The position numbers and the translations under genes were made by a program. The notes beneath the pieces are model-generated. The model was not told where the DNA came from, ran no database searches, and saw nothing but the letters and a program-made list of their open reading frames with translations. This document shows, in pieces, positions 34,708 to 45,000 of a DNA stretch of 64,000 nt. This DNA comes from Sphingobacterium tabacisoli (GTDB taxonomy: Bacteria; Bacteroidota; Bacteroidia; Sphingobacteriales; Sphingobacteriaceae). Position 1 is the stretch's first letter; each line of letters begins with the position of its first letter. The stretch lies in the NCBI RefSeq assembly GCF_017908035.1, contig NZ_JAEQMU010000001.1, positions 2,170,001 to 2,234,000 of the forward strand. Reading direction: 5' to 3'.

Positions 34708-37161
34708 TTATTTGCTTTCGACAAGACTGATGTCATCTAGATAAACTATGGACTGTGTTGTTTTGCCAGTTATCGTATCCCACCCTGTTTGTAATCCTAT
34801 AAAAACAGCACTATTCTCAAAGCTTTTCCCGGCATTACCAGTATTACTAAGAATCGCTGGAAGATCTAATAATATTACATATTCATTCCATTTTTCATTA
34901 GATTGCAGATGTACTTCCTGATAATAAGTATAGTTAGTAGGGGAAGTAGCCCCCGTGCCGGATACAATACCTACGTATATTTTATTAACATTATTATCTA
35001 TACTCCGATACTTGAAATCCCGTTGCACTGAAATCGAGAGCTTATACTTCTTCGTATCATCAAGTGTTAACTTCTGCGCAAGGTTGTGATACATCCAGGT
35101 AGTAGATGTTGCATTCGTTGTATTGCCTCCTACATTATGAACCGCCAAACTGTTGGTACCAGACCTAGCTTTTCCATCGTATACATAGGTTCTACATTCA
35201 CTTTGAGAGGTTCCTCTCTCGAACCAAACATATTTCCCTATGGTAGTGGCGGGCGAGGATGGACTGACTGTCCTAGAGATCGGGTCAAAAAAACCTTGAA
35301 AGTTCAGTAGTGCAGGATAGGTAACACCATATACAGACTCTGTTATTGCAGATGGTATTACTGGTTCTTCAAAACTTCCATTCTGGATGACATTCCCAGC
35401 TATACTCCATCCCGTCTGCACTGGTGGAGATTCTATATTCGAGGCATACTTATTCATGAATTTAGTAGTTGCCTTCCAAAATCCCAAATTATCGCTCCAG
35501 TTTGCTGTACCAATGTTACTCATTACAACACCGTCACATACTTTATATACAGCCTCCAACATAGCCTCCCACGTTTCTTCCCTAATAGGCTTATAGGATT
35601 CTTGAAAGTTAGCAACTTGATTAAAATAATCGGTGTACAAGTATGCGTAAATCGGTTTCCCTGGATTACTTAGTTTTGCTTCTTTAATCGTAAGATAGAA
35701 TTCTTTAGTCCAAAGTGCTATATCATCATCAATAATATAGGAAGCAGGGAGTAAGTAATCTGCATAAGTTCTGAGTCCTCTAGCCGGAATGACTGCACTC
35801 TGCATCCAGCCAGCAGTATTAACGTAAAAAGACGAATTTGACACCCGTAATCCACTCAAACTAGTGGGTCCTACCAACGCAAATCCTAATTGAAAATCAG
35901 AATGAACATCTTTAAAAGCACTGCTTACAGATCTATAACGTTCTACCATCGCCGACTGATCAGTATTCCGATCACTAATCCACGTACCTCCCATAATACA
36001 GATAGGAACATTCCGATCAGACTGACTTGATGCAAAAGTCCTTATCTTATTAAAATCTGGTATATATGCTCCATTAACTTTTGCACCAGTACTCAAATCT
36101 TTTTCGTTTATGGTCTTTATTCTATGTATTTTGTATGGTGCTAAATCAGGGGTTCCTGCATAATTTAAAGAGGCAAATATTTTAAACTTCTTATTTGGAT
36201 TGTCCATACTGAGAAGCTCCCTTTCAGGAGAAGGTTCGACCATATTCGTCCGGTGCACATTCATGAAATCCTTGGTTTCGTTCCAAATGTCTTGTAGACG
36301 GGCATCTTTCCAATGTAGTGTATTGTCACCTCCATCCGTTTTTCCCGACCATATAATTGCACCATCACATCGTTCGTATACCGCTTCTAATATTTGTCTC
36401 CATTTAGATGGTGTGATTATCTGACGTTTGTATGGACTATCTGGCTTATCGTAATACTGTGGCCAGATATAAACGACTATCTTTTTTTCTGTATTATACT
36501 TCCTAATTTCTTGGATAGTAATTTCTAAATCTCGGACCCAAGCCTCAATATTTGGCTCAGCAATATAAACAACTGGCATAATTACATCAGCGGCTTCTAT
36601 AGACTTCCATCGATTCGCGTTGCTATTCTTCCAGTTTTGAACAATAATCTCATCGGCCCATTTATCTTTATTGTAGTAACGATATACGCAGAGGGCAGAA
36701 GGAGCTATTCCATAATTCCCGATGGTCACTCTCGGATTTTTGTCTTTGAAGACATCGAACATTGCTTTGAATCGATCAAACATCACATGTTCATCTAGAT
36801 TAGACTCCCCATACCATGACTCAATGTCTGTAGATACCATCACATCTGGAAATTCTGAGGCCAACGTTGCTTGTATATTTATCTTATCCATATCCAAAAC
36901 CATACGTTTTGAATTACCCGGATCCGGTTGCGTCAATGCGGCTTCATACATGAGGTAAATAGGGAGTAATCCATCTGAGGTAAGATCAGGCTTTCCTGGG
37001 TACGCCATAGCATCATATAACGCAAACTTACCTTTGGGATGCGCTGTTACTAACGTGTCGTCAGAGCCAGTTTCACCAATGATTTTCTTTTTACAGGAAA
37101 AAGAAAATCCACAACAAAATATAATCAGCAAAAAGCTAATGTTCTTGATTTTAATTTTCAT
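34708..37161 (-). CDS. Lipoprotein with two tandem barrel-like repeats and a C-terminal carbohydrate-binding-like domain
   Basis: No close family is recognised. The 817-residue protein has a lipobox (FSFSC, Cys23). Residues 45-302 and 325-572 are a diverged duplication: compare KFALYDAMAYPGKPDL with KFKIFASLNYAGTPDL, and ILEAVYERCDGAII with MLEAVYKVCDGVVM. Repeat 1 has VMVSTDIESW, a DxE motif (Asp112, Glu114) like that of GH18/GH56-type barrels. Repeat 2 lacks it (FQLGFALVG). Residues 590-817 begin NVIQNGSFEEP and resemble a CBM4/9-type domain. It is the last gene of PUL B and probably a surface glycan hydrolase. Confidence 0.6.
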   Translation of the reverse strand: MKIKIKNISFLLIIFCCGFSFSCKKKIIGETGSDDTLVTAHPKGKFALYDAMAYPGKPDLTSDGLLPIYLMYEAALTQPDPGNSKRMVLDMDKINIQATLASEFPDVMVSTDIESWYGESNLDEHVMFDRFKAMFDVFKDKNPRVTIGNYGIAPSALCVYRYYNKDKWADEIIVQNWKNSNANRWKSIEAADVIMPVVYIAEPNIEAWVRDLEITIQEIRKYNTEKKIVVYIWPQYYDKPDSPYKRQIITPSKWRQILEAVYERCDGAIIWSGKTDGGDNTLHWKDARLQDIWNETKDFMNVHRTNMVEPSPERELLSMDNPNKKFKIFASLNYAGTPDLAPYKIHRIKTINEKDLSTGAKVNGAYIPDFNKIRTFASSQSDRNVPICIMGGTWISDRNTDQSAMVERYRSVSSAFKDVHSDFQLGFALVGPTSLSGLRVSNSSFYVNTAGWMQSAVIPARGLRTYADYLLPASYIIDDDIALWTKEFYLTIKEAKLSNPGKPIYAYLYTDYFNQVANFQESYKPIREETWEAMLEAVYKVCDGVVMSNIGTANWSDNLGFWKATTKFMNKYASNIESPPVQTGWSIAGNVIQNGSFEEPVIPSAITESVYGVTYPALLNFQGFFDPISRTVSPSSPATTIGKYVWFERGTSQSECRTYVYDGKARSGTNSLAVHNVGGNTTNATSTTWMYHNLAQKLTLDDTKKYKLSISVQRDFKYRSIDNNVNKIYVGIVSGTGATSPTNYTYYQEVHLQSNEKWNEYVILLDLPAILSNTGNAGKSFENSAVFIGLQTGWDTITGKTTQSIVYLDDISLVESK

Positions 37162-37247
37162 AACTCATAAATTTATTAGAAGTGATGTCATCAACACCTT
37201 CTTGGTTATTAAATCCAACCCATCGAAATCATATATTTTTTTCTTTT

Positions 37248-39227
37248 TTACATAGCCAATTTGAATATCCCACTCCCGATTGGAGGGAGCTTTAATGTCA
37301 ATAATCGACCATCTACCTGTGCCGACAGCTGCCCCTGCTGTAGATCAGCAACTTGGCATCCAACAGGCAACTCTATAGTAATCTCCTTTTCGGCATAAAA
37401 TGGATTAGCAGTTATCAAATAATACATACCTTCGTAGGTTATACACTTTATTTCGACCTTATCGTTCTTGACCATATTGATTATATGATCTTTTCCTTCT
37501 AGAAATAGAGGAATGTAACTATTAAGCTCTTTAGCCATTTTCTCGATGTCAGGCCATAGCTTATTAAAGTTGTCGTAATCAAGCGTGTTGCTCCTCGGAT
37601 ATTTTTCATGAAACAAATCATAATAAGTATAGAGCAATATACCTTTAGCGCCATGTACTATAGCTTGATAAGATTGATTTCTCAGTTCATCCAAGCTAGG
37701 AGGATTCGGTTGTTTTTCCTTTTGATATACTGCCCAATCCATCATTTGTAGCACAGCCCAATGTCCTTTTGTCTGGTGAGTCGCCTTATAACCAGCTCCT
37801 ACCCGTGTTGAAGTAAGTCTAAGATCGGACCTACCAACAGGATAAGGATCAGTTGCAATAATATCTCCATTATAGTAATACTTTTCTAGCATTCTGTATC
37901 CATCATAATAATGAACTTGCAAAGTAGGATGCTGTGGATCTGTGGTCAGTATTGTCTCGTATAGTGTTTGGATTTTCGGTATCCAAACTGGCAACAGTTC
38001 ATCAACTGTATACCAGGCCAGTAGTGCTGGTTTATATTTTAAAACATTGATATATTCCTTTGCTACCTCTGTCGGATCAGCGTTACCGATTTTCAATCCT
38101 CTTCCTAAGTAAAAGTCCTTAAGCGAATAGATTACGTTCAGTCCATATTTATCAGCTCTATCTAAATACTCTTCATGCTTTTTATTATGACCATATCCAT
38201 AAGACAATACGGTATTAAACCCAGCCTTGCTTATACGATTCAAATGCTCATCATCTGGATGACCGATATAAACACCGAAGGGAAATATTTTCTGCCCTTC
38301 TTTTACAGTATTTCCATCTTCATCGATATAAACCGTAGGCCAATTTTTCAATACCTCAATACGATGCCTACGAGAAAACTCATGTACCTTGTTCTGCTCC
38401 TTATAGGTGGTATACAAAGTATAGTCCCCCTCTCTTAGATTATTTTTCAGAGGAAAAGCTACAACCATCTCGTCTAGATCTTTTGGGACCCGTACTTCAT
38501 ACCTATCCACCGTTTTGTTTCTCACATCTTTCAACTCGTAACTAGCCTGTACCTCGGTAGCAATATTATCATAATATGATCTATTTACTCTGATTCTTTC
38601 TTTTATTACTTGTTCCTTTCCTTCAATAAATATACCTCTATAATGAGGTTTCAATAAGAACGCCTCTATCAACGGAGGTTTTTCCAACTGTATAGCCACC
38701 TCATCAAACCAAGCTTTACCTGTAACTCCTGGAAATAAAGTAACACTAATTACAACAGATACCGCTTCAATAGGAACAGTAAAGTCTCCAGACATTTCCT
38801 TCCAGTCAAATGTCCCTAGTCCCGAAAGTTTAGGATAGCGCCCTCCTATAATCTTCCCAAACTCATCATACGCCTGAATGTAAATCCTAGCACCGTCGGA
38901 ATCAGGCTTTTCTGATTTTGAAGCCAGTCGCTCTCCCTTAACTTTGGTTTTAAAATAAATAGTAGATCCTGGAGCTATTTCTAAACGTTGGGAAGTACCT
39001 GAAAACTTACCATCAGGATCCATATTCTCTACGACTAGAGATGACGTTGATCTGAATCCTATACTAGTATCGATTTTTGCATTTTTTGACAGATTCCAAT
39101 GATCATTTTTATTTTCAAAACCACTATTTAGCAATACATTATTACCCAACAGAGCTCTTGAATCAGATTGACCAAAACCTTTCAAAAAAAGTAAAAAAGC
39201 AAACAAAGCAAAAAACAATTTTCTCAT
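37248..39227 (-). CDS. Putative glycoside hydrolase with N-terminal carbohydrate-binding-like domain
   Basis: Exported enzyme of PUL B; family uncertain. From the ATG at 39227 it has 659 residues: a Sec signal (MRKLFFALFAFLLFLKGFG), a CBM4/9-like beta-sandwich (about 30-185, starting NVLLNSGFENKNDHW), an Ig-like linker (about 200-295), a TIM-barrel region (about 315-590) and a small C-terminal beta domain. In the barrel, LLAWYTVDEL places Glu at the acid/base position typical of clan GH-A (Glu410), and GAKGILLYTYYD resembles a late strand. The ATG lies 2 bp after the TGA of the upstream gene. Confidence 0.65.
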   Translation of the reverse strand: MRKLFFALFAFLLFLKGFGQSDSRALLGNNVLLNSGFENKNDHWNLSKNAKIDTSIGFRSTSSLVVENMDPDGKFSGTSQRLEIAPGSTIYFKTKVKGERLASKSEKPDSDGARIYIQAYDEFGKIIGGRYPKLSGLGTFDWKEMSGDFTVPIEAVSVVISVTLFPGVTGKAWFDEVAIQLEKPPLIEAFLLKPHYRGIFIEGKEQVIKERIRVNRSYYDNIATEVQASYELKDVRNKTVDRYEVRVPKDLDEMVVAFPLKNNLREGDYTLYTTYKEQNKVHEFSRRHRIEVLKNWPTVYIDEDGNTVKEGQKIFPFGVYIGHPDDEHLNRISKAGFNTVLSYGYGHNKKHEEYLDRADKYGLNVIYSLKDFYLGRGLKIGNADPTEVAKEYINVLKYKPALLAWYTVDELLPVWIPKIQTLYETILTTDPQHPTLQVHYYDGYRMLEKYYYNGDIIATDPYPVGRSDLRLTSTRVGAGYKATHQTKGHWAVLQMMDWAVYQKEKQPNPPSLDELRNQSYQAIVHGAKGILLYTYYDLFHEKYPRSNTLDYDNFNKLWPDIEKMAKELNSYIPLFLEGKDHIINMVKNDKVEIKCITYEGMYYLITANPFYAEKEITIELPVGCQVADLQQGQLSAQVDGRLLTLKLPPIGSGIFKLAM

Positions 39228-39229
39228 AA

Positions 39230-40108
39230 TCAATTATCAACATTAATCAAATACTCTTTAACCACTTCTCGTTCTCCCTTAATGGTCGCATTCTTCACGA
39301 CAAATGTAGCCTTATACTGCCCTGGCTTATCATATATATGCGTAAACTCCTCTAGCTTAGTTTCCATATCTATTACCGATACACCTACATCTGGAGATAC
39401 TTTATTCAGGAAAAAGGCCTTCGAAACTGCCCATGTCTCATATTTATTCTGACTATTTCCAGCATTTCTAATCTGTTGGGCATTCAGAGTCCACAACTTA
39501 CTGTCATCTTGTCCCTGAGGGTAGGCAAACTTAAACACCACATCCGTTATATTATTTATAATAGGATAACTAACGTCTCCAAGCACATACTTTACCTGAG
39601 TACTCCTAACGATCCATGCATTGTGGTTTAAGCCTGCTGCCCCTTGATACTTAAAGGCAAAATACATAGGCTTTCTTCCGGAAAATTCACTGATATCAAC
39701 TATACCGCTCGAAATCTCATTCCCCGTTGCCCAGATTACTTTGTCGGATATATCTTTCCAATTTGCTTTTTCGATCCCATCCCAAGTATAATCACCATAG
39801 AAGTCGTTGGTGCAGAACAATTTGATATTCCGCTCTCCAGCACTAGCACCTGCAGTAATTGTATTGAACGTTAATTCTCCTTTTCCTCCTTCAATCTGGG
39901 TTCTTTCTCGGTACTGGTATTCGCTCCCCTCTTCTCCAGAATAGAACGTCATATAATCGTAGTCGCCAGCGATATTAAAACGGACCACCTCTCCAACACG
40001 GACCGTAGACTTCTCTACACTCATATTCATTTTGATTTCTCTCACAGCCAAATCATCTTTACAAGAGATAAATTGTAATGCTATAAGTATATATATAATC
40101 CTTTTCAT
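39230..40108 (-). CDS. PUL B surface lipoprotein, DUF5017-like
   Basis: Likely a SusE/F-type glycan-binding lipoprotein. The 292-residue protein has a lipobox (LQFISC, Cys16) and an N-terminal PKD/Ig-like segment (VGEVVRFNIAGDYDYMTFYSGEEGSEY). The central part is a DUF5017-like region with a SKAFFLNKVSPDVG motif, and the C-terminus ends in an Ig-like strand set (YDKPGQYKATFVVKNATI). It starts 18 bp after susD. Confidence 0.7.
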   Translation of the reverse strand: MKRIIYILIALQFISCKDDLAVREIKMNMSVEKSTVRVGEVVRFNIAGDYDYMTFYSGEEGSEYQYRERTQIEGGKGELTFNTITAGASAGERNIKLFCTNDFYGDYTWDGIEKANWKDISDKVIWATGNEISSGIVDISEFSGRKPMYFAFKYQGAAGLNHNAWIVRSTQVKYVLGDVSYPIINNITDVVFKFAYPQGQDDSKLWTLNAQQIRNAGNSQNKYETWAVSKAFFLNKVSPDVGVSVIDMETKLEEFTHIYDKPGQYKATFVVKNATIKGEREVVKEYLINVDN

Positions 40109-40126
40109 GATGTATAACGATTTAAA

Positions 40127-41932
40127 TTAATAACCAGTTATCTGTTTCAATGCTTTATTCAAAGCTAGCTCTGCAGCTGGATATGGAAGTCGACGATGTT
40201 TCTCCTCTACATTCGTAAACGCTAAACTAGCATACTTATAATTCGCAGGAGCAAAAGCATCTATTTCAGCTTTGACATCTTTCAATGTTTCGATAAAAAT
40301 GTTCCATCGAATTAGGTCAAACTTTCTCAATCCTTCGAAACAAAGCTCTCTAGACCGTTCGGCCATAATCAATTCCTTAAACTTTTCTTTACTCATAGCA
40401 CCTATTTTACCATCCTCTTTTTTATGGATTTGAGCAATTGCTTTTGCCCCACTTCCACCACCTCCACTTAGCGTTACAATCGGGATTGACGCATATCCAG
40501 TTCCCATTTTATATCCTGTGAGTTCATCTTGAGGAAAGCTTATCGAAGTAACAATCCCATTGGCAACTACCGCAGTTGCAACAGCACCTACCCCTCCTCC
40601 TCCTGAGATAGTAACGACAGGCGCTGAAGTATATCCACTACCTCCATTGACAACTTGAATATTTTTCACTCCAGTTGCCCAAGCACGCATCCGTACTTCA
40701 TTAACCGCGTCTATCGCGTCCTGTGGAGCATCTGCTCCTGGCTGTGTATTATTCAATGCCTCAGCATACATCAAAAGGACATCTGAATATCGGATAATCG
40801 GAAAATTAGTAGGTGTGAATTGAGCTAATTTTGGTAAAGAGGTCTCCTCCGAGCGTCTCCACTTCCCAACTTTACGACCGTATATAGTACTTGCAGAATG
40901 AAATGTTACAGCTGTACTAGCTGCACTTGGGTAAGAAAAGTTTGCGATCACCCGATCTCTTCTTAAATCACCTTCGTCATATAACTTGTACAATCGTGGT
41001 TGAGTGGCTATAAATCCATAGGCTGCCCCAATAGTCGGATTATTATTAGTAATACCAATGTAGGAACCAATAAGTCCTAGTTCGATATTTCCTGCCCCAT
41101 GGCTTGAAAACTCAACTTCAAAAATAGACTCTGCAATATCATATTGGTCCTGTGCCATATTTTTAAACACATCGCTGTAAGAGGGATTTAATACATGTAC
41201 AGGGTCATCTATCAACATTTTAGACCAATAGATGACATCCTCATATTTTTCAGTATTTTTTAAAGGATACCCTGCCCAATGCAAATACACCCGAGCCAGG
41301 ATCGCACGTACTGCCGATTTATTCACTCGACCACTGTATCCTAGCTCAGTGATACCGGGAACCATCTTTTCTGACTCCTCCATGTCTGTCGTGATTAAAG
41401 TATAAACATCTTTCATAGGTGTCGCTGGCCGATCAAACGCTAACTCACCAAAGTCATCACTAGGAGTAAGCTTCACCGGGACATCTTGCCAGTATTGTAC
41501 GAGCATAAAATAGAAGTACGCTCGTAAGAACAAAGCTTCCCCCTTTATTTTCGCTCGCTTTTCATCATTCATCTTTGGTTTATCGATGTATTTCAAAACA
41601 ACATTAGCTCTATCAATACCTTCATAAAGTTGAGACCATAATGTTTTGACATCCGCTGTACTCGGATTAATATTATATACTGATGGACCATTTACCTGAC
41701 CAGAAGAAGCATAGAAACCTTCATCTGCTTCGGTTGCAAACAATACGACCTGCCCATAGCGATATAAATGGCTTTTTCCTAAAACGTCATATACTGCAGT
41801 GATAGCCTGCTCCATCTGCTCTTCCGTTTCATAAAAGTTTTCCAATGGAACAAATGTCTTAGGTTCTATCTCAAGAAAATTACATGAAGTAAATAGAAAT
41901 AAGAAAAAGACAACATTATATTTTGCTTTCAT
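40127..41932 (-). CDS. SusD/RagB-like lipoprotein with an inserted glycine-rich repeat domain (PUL B)
   Basis: Surface glycan-binding partner of the PUL B SusC. The 601-residue protein has a lipobox (FLFTSC, Cys17) and normal SusD motifs (RYSDVLLMYAEALNN, AVNEVRMRAWA, ERSRELCFEGLRKFDLIRW). Between the last two blocks, where other SusDs have a short loop, residues 424-502 form two copies of a repeat: GGSGYTSAPVVTISGGGG and GTGYASIPIVTLSGGGG. This repeat type is otherwise familiar from phage and surface structural proteins. Confidence 0.93.
   Translation of the reverse strand: MKAKYNVVFFLFLFTSCNFLEIEPKTFVPLENFYETEEQMEQAITAVYDVLGKSHLYRYGQVVLFATEADEGFYASSGQVNGPSVYNINPSTADVKTLWSQLYEGIDRANVVLKYIDKPKMNDEKRAKIKGEALFLRAYFYFMLVQYWQDVPVKLTPSDDFGELAFDRPATPMKDVYTLITTDMEESEKMVPGITELGYSGRVNKSAVRAILARVYLHWAGYPLKNTEKYEDVIYWSKMLIDDPVHVLNPSYSDVFKNMAQDQYDIAESIFEVEFSSHGAGNIELGLIGSYIGITNNNPTIGAAYGFIATQPRLYKLYDEGDLRRDRVIANFSYPSAASTAVTFHSASTIYGRKVGKWRRSEETSLPKLAQFTPTNFPIIRYSDVLLMYAEALNNTQPGADAPQDAIDAVNEVRMRAWATGVKNIQVVNGGSGYTSAPVVTISGGGGVGAVATAVVANGIVTSISFPQDELTGYKMGTGYASIPIVTLSGGGGSGAKAIAQIHKKEDGKIGAMSKEKFKELIMAERSRELCFEGLRKFDLIRWNIFIETLKDVKAEIDAFAPANYKYASLAFTNVEEKHRRLPYPAAELALNKALKQITGY
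40427..40663 (-). repeat. Tandem Gly-Ser-Gly-Tyr repeat insert within SusD (coding)
   Basis: Residues 424-502 of the PUL B SusD contain two roughly 40-residue units, each with GxGYxSxPxVTxSGGGG followed by an Ala-rich strand. The insert keeps the reading frame of the flanking SusD blocks. Confidence 0.8.
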
Positions 41933-42099
41933 ATGAAAAAAATTATTCGTGTATTATTTATTTATCAAGGGAACTTATGAAGATTCTGTATTTTATTTCA
42001 TAAGTTCAGTTTGTTTTTAAGAGGTTAATCTATCTTGATACGACAATCATACCTTCGCATCCTTTGTACAGGCATTTCACCTGATTCATTATTTTTCTT

Positions 42100-45000
42100 T
42101 TAATAGTTAGCTCTTAACCCAAAAGTTATAGTTCTAGCTCTCGGATAAGCGGCATAATCGAACCCTGGGGTCAACGCACTATGTCTTGTTGAAACCTCTG
42201 GATTTATTCCTTTATATCCTGTCCAAGTGACCAAATTCTGACCTGACAAATTAAATGAGAGTTCAGAGAGACGGATTTTAGAAATTAAGTTTTTAGGCAT
42301 CCTATATTCTAAATAGACATTATTCAAGCGTATGAAAGAAGCATCTTCAATAACTCTAGAGTCATAAGAGCCGATAGGCCCATGCCCTCCTGCTCTCGGA
42401 ATATCGTTCGTCTGGTTATCCACCGTCCATCGATTTGCCGCAGTCTTGAATTGGTTGGTATTTGGCCTTCCAAAAGCATTTCCTTCAAATGACATCCGAT
42501 TGGCATTAAACACATCATTTCCATAAGACCACTGCAGAAAAACACTTAAACTAAAGTTTTTATACGAAAATTTGTTACTAAGTCCCCCAAAGTGCTTGGG
42601 TAGCGGATTACCAATAACGGTCATATCTGCGGAATTGATAAAACCGTCTCCATTTATATCTCTATATTTTATATCTCCAGGTTGTATCAGATTTCTATTA
42701 TTTCCGTTTGTAGGTAGTGTCTCTAAAAGACGTAAGTTACCTGGGCTGATTTCATAAAAATCTTCATATTGATAATTACCTTCATGGATATAACCATAGA
42801 ACAATGCTGCAGGCCCACCGACTCTAGCAAGATATAAAGGATTAGTAGCATTATAATCCCATGTCACAGCTGATGTCATCTCGTTACGTCCTAAAACGAA
42901 CTTTCTAATCTCATTCGAATTAAATGCAATATTAAAAGAAGACTCCCAGGTAAAAAGCTTGGTGATGACAGGTTTAACATTTATTGTTAACTCTAGCCCT
43001 TGATTTCTGATTTCACCAATATTCTGCATATTGGAGGTGAAGCCGACATGTAAAGGAAGTGGAGCATCAAGAAGGAGATCATAAGTATCTTTCCGGTAGA
43101 CATCTGCTTCAACACTGAATCGGTCGCCCCAAAGGCCAAGATCCAAGCCAAGGTCAAACTGTTTGGTACTTTCCCATTTCAACCCCGAATTGTTCATTTT
43201 TGCTATCATGGAACCAGGAGTTGACATTCCATTTTGATAAGAATACGCAAAGTGTTCACCTGTGCTTACAGAACCAAAGTATTCAAAATCACCAATTCTA
43301 TTATTACCAGTCAATCCATAACTACCTCTCAACTTCAAATTCGATATTATTTTATTTTTCTTTAGAAAATTCTCTTCCGATACTTTCCAAGCAACTCCTA
43401 AAGAAGGGAAATATCCCCATTTATTATTCTTAGGAAATTTCGAAGATCCATCCGCACGCAGTGTAAACGTGGCTAAATACCGCTGATTGTAGCTATAGTC
43501 AGCTCTACCCAACAAGGAAAGCATACGATATCCACCTGCAGTAGTCTCGTTACGGTAAGCTTTTCCTGAACCTAACGCTGTTATCCCCAGTTGTTCATTC
43601 GGTATATTTTCTGCCTCCAATCTATAGCTATCTGAAGTCTCTTCCTGTATTGTAAAGCCTATTAAAGAATTTAGTTGATGCTTCTTCGCTATTCTCTTAT
43701 TGTATCGAAGTGTATTTTCGTTTAGCCAAGACTTGATATTTCTATGTCTAATTCCACCCCATGTACCTCTACTGTTCGAAGGATTCAACGGCGTACCATA
43801 GAGTGTCTTAGAGTTGTAAAGGAACTCAAAAACACTATTTCTATTCGAATGGGAAGTGTTGACGTTTAATGTTAAACCTTTCAATATCTCATAATTAACA
43901 TAAAACTTTAAATTTTCGTCTTCATTCCGTTGCAAAGAATGTGTCTCATTCGTATTCTGTATAGGATTAATCCGAAAATGGCCTGCTGGTGCGGTTGGGT
44001 CTACAAATTGCTCCGTCCAATCCACTTCACCATTCTTGATCAATACAGGTGTAAAGGCCCATGTCTGCGCAAGAATGTACCCCGAACTAGCACTCTGCCC
44101 ACCGCTTCCTTGCGCCATGGGACTCCCATAGCTACTAGTTCTAGAAATTGCTGCCGTTCCTCCTATAGAAAGCTTTTTTGTTATCTTCTGATCCAAACTT
44201 AATCGACCAGAATACCTATCATACCCAGAGTTTATAATGATGCCTTCTTGTTGGTACAAAGACCCACTAATAGAATACCTTGTATCGATAGTTCCCCCTC
44301 TTATAGATAAATCATGTTGTTTTATGGGCGACTTACGAAACAATTGATTTTGCCAATCATTTCCCTCTATATTTTTATAATCATCCAAAGTCATCCCCTG
44401 TTTCTGTAGGTAGTATTCATCAGCTAGGGTAGGATTAAATTCCTTTTGATAAGCGACAAATTCATAAGGATCCATCATTTTTATTTTTTTCGTCACTTCC
44501 TGAATACCTAAAGATCCTGTATAATTGATTACAGGCTTGCCCACCACTCCTTTTTTTGTCTCGATGACAACTACTCCATTCGCTCCTCTTGCACCATAAA
44601 TAGCCGTAGCCGATGCATCTTTTAACACAGAGATAGATGCTATATCTTCATTGCTAATAGCTGCTGCTGTAAAATCTTCCATAAGAAAGCCATCTACAAC
44701 ATATAAAGGTGCAGTAGACTGCGTCAAGGAATTCCCTCCCCGGATAGTAAAACTACGTGCTTCACCCGGTTGCCCATCCGATGAAGCGACATTGACCCCT
44801 GCTACCCTACCCGCCATTACCTCATCAAATCTTCCTGCTGGAGCCTTTATCATATCAGACACATCTGCAGTACCAACCGATCCTGTCAGATCTTTCTTCT
44901 GTACGCTACCATAACCTATGACGACTACCTGATCCAGGTCTCTTTCTGCAATGGCCATTTTCACATCGATTGATCTCTGTTTACCAACATTTACTTCAAG

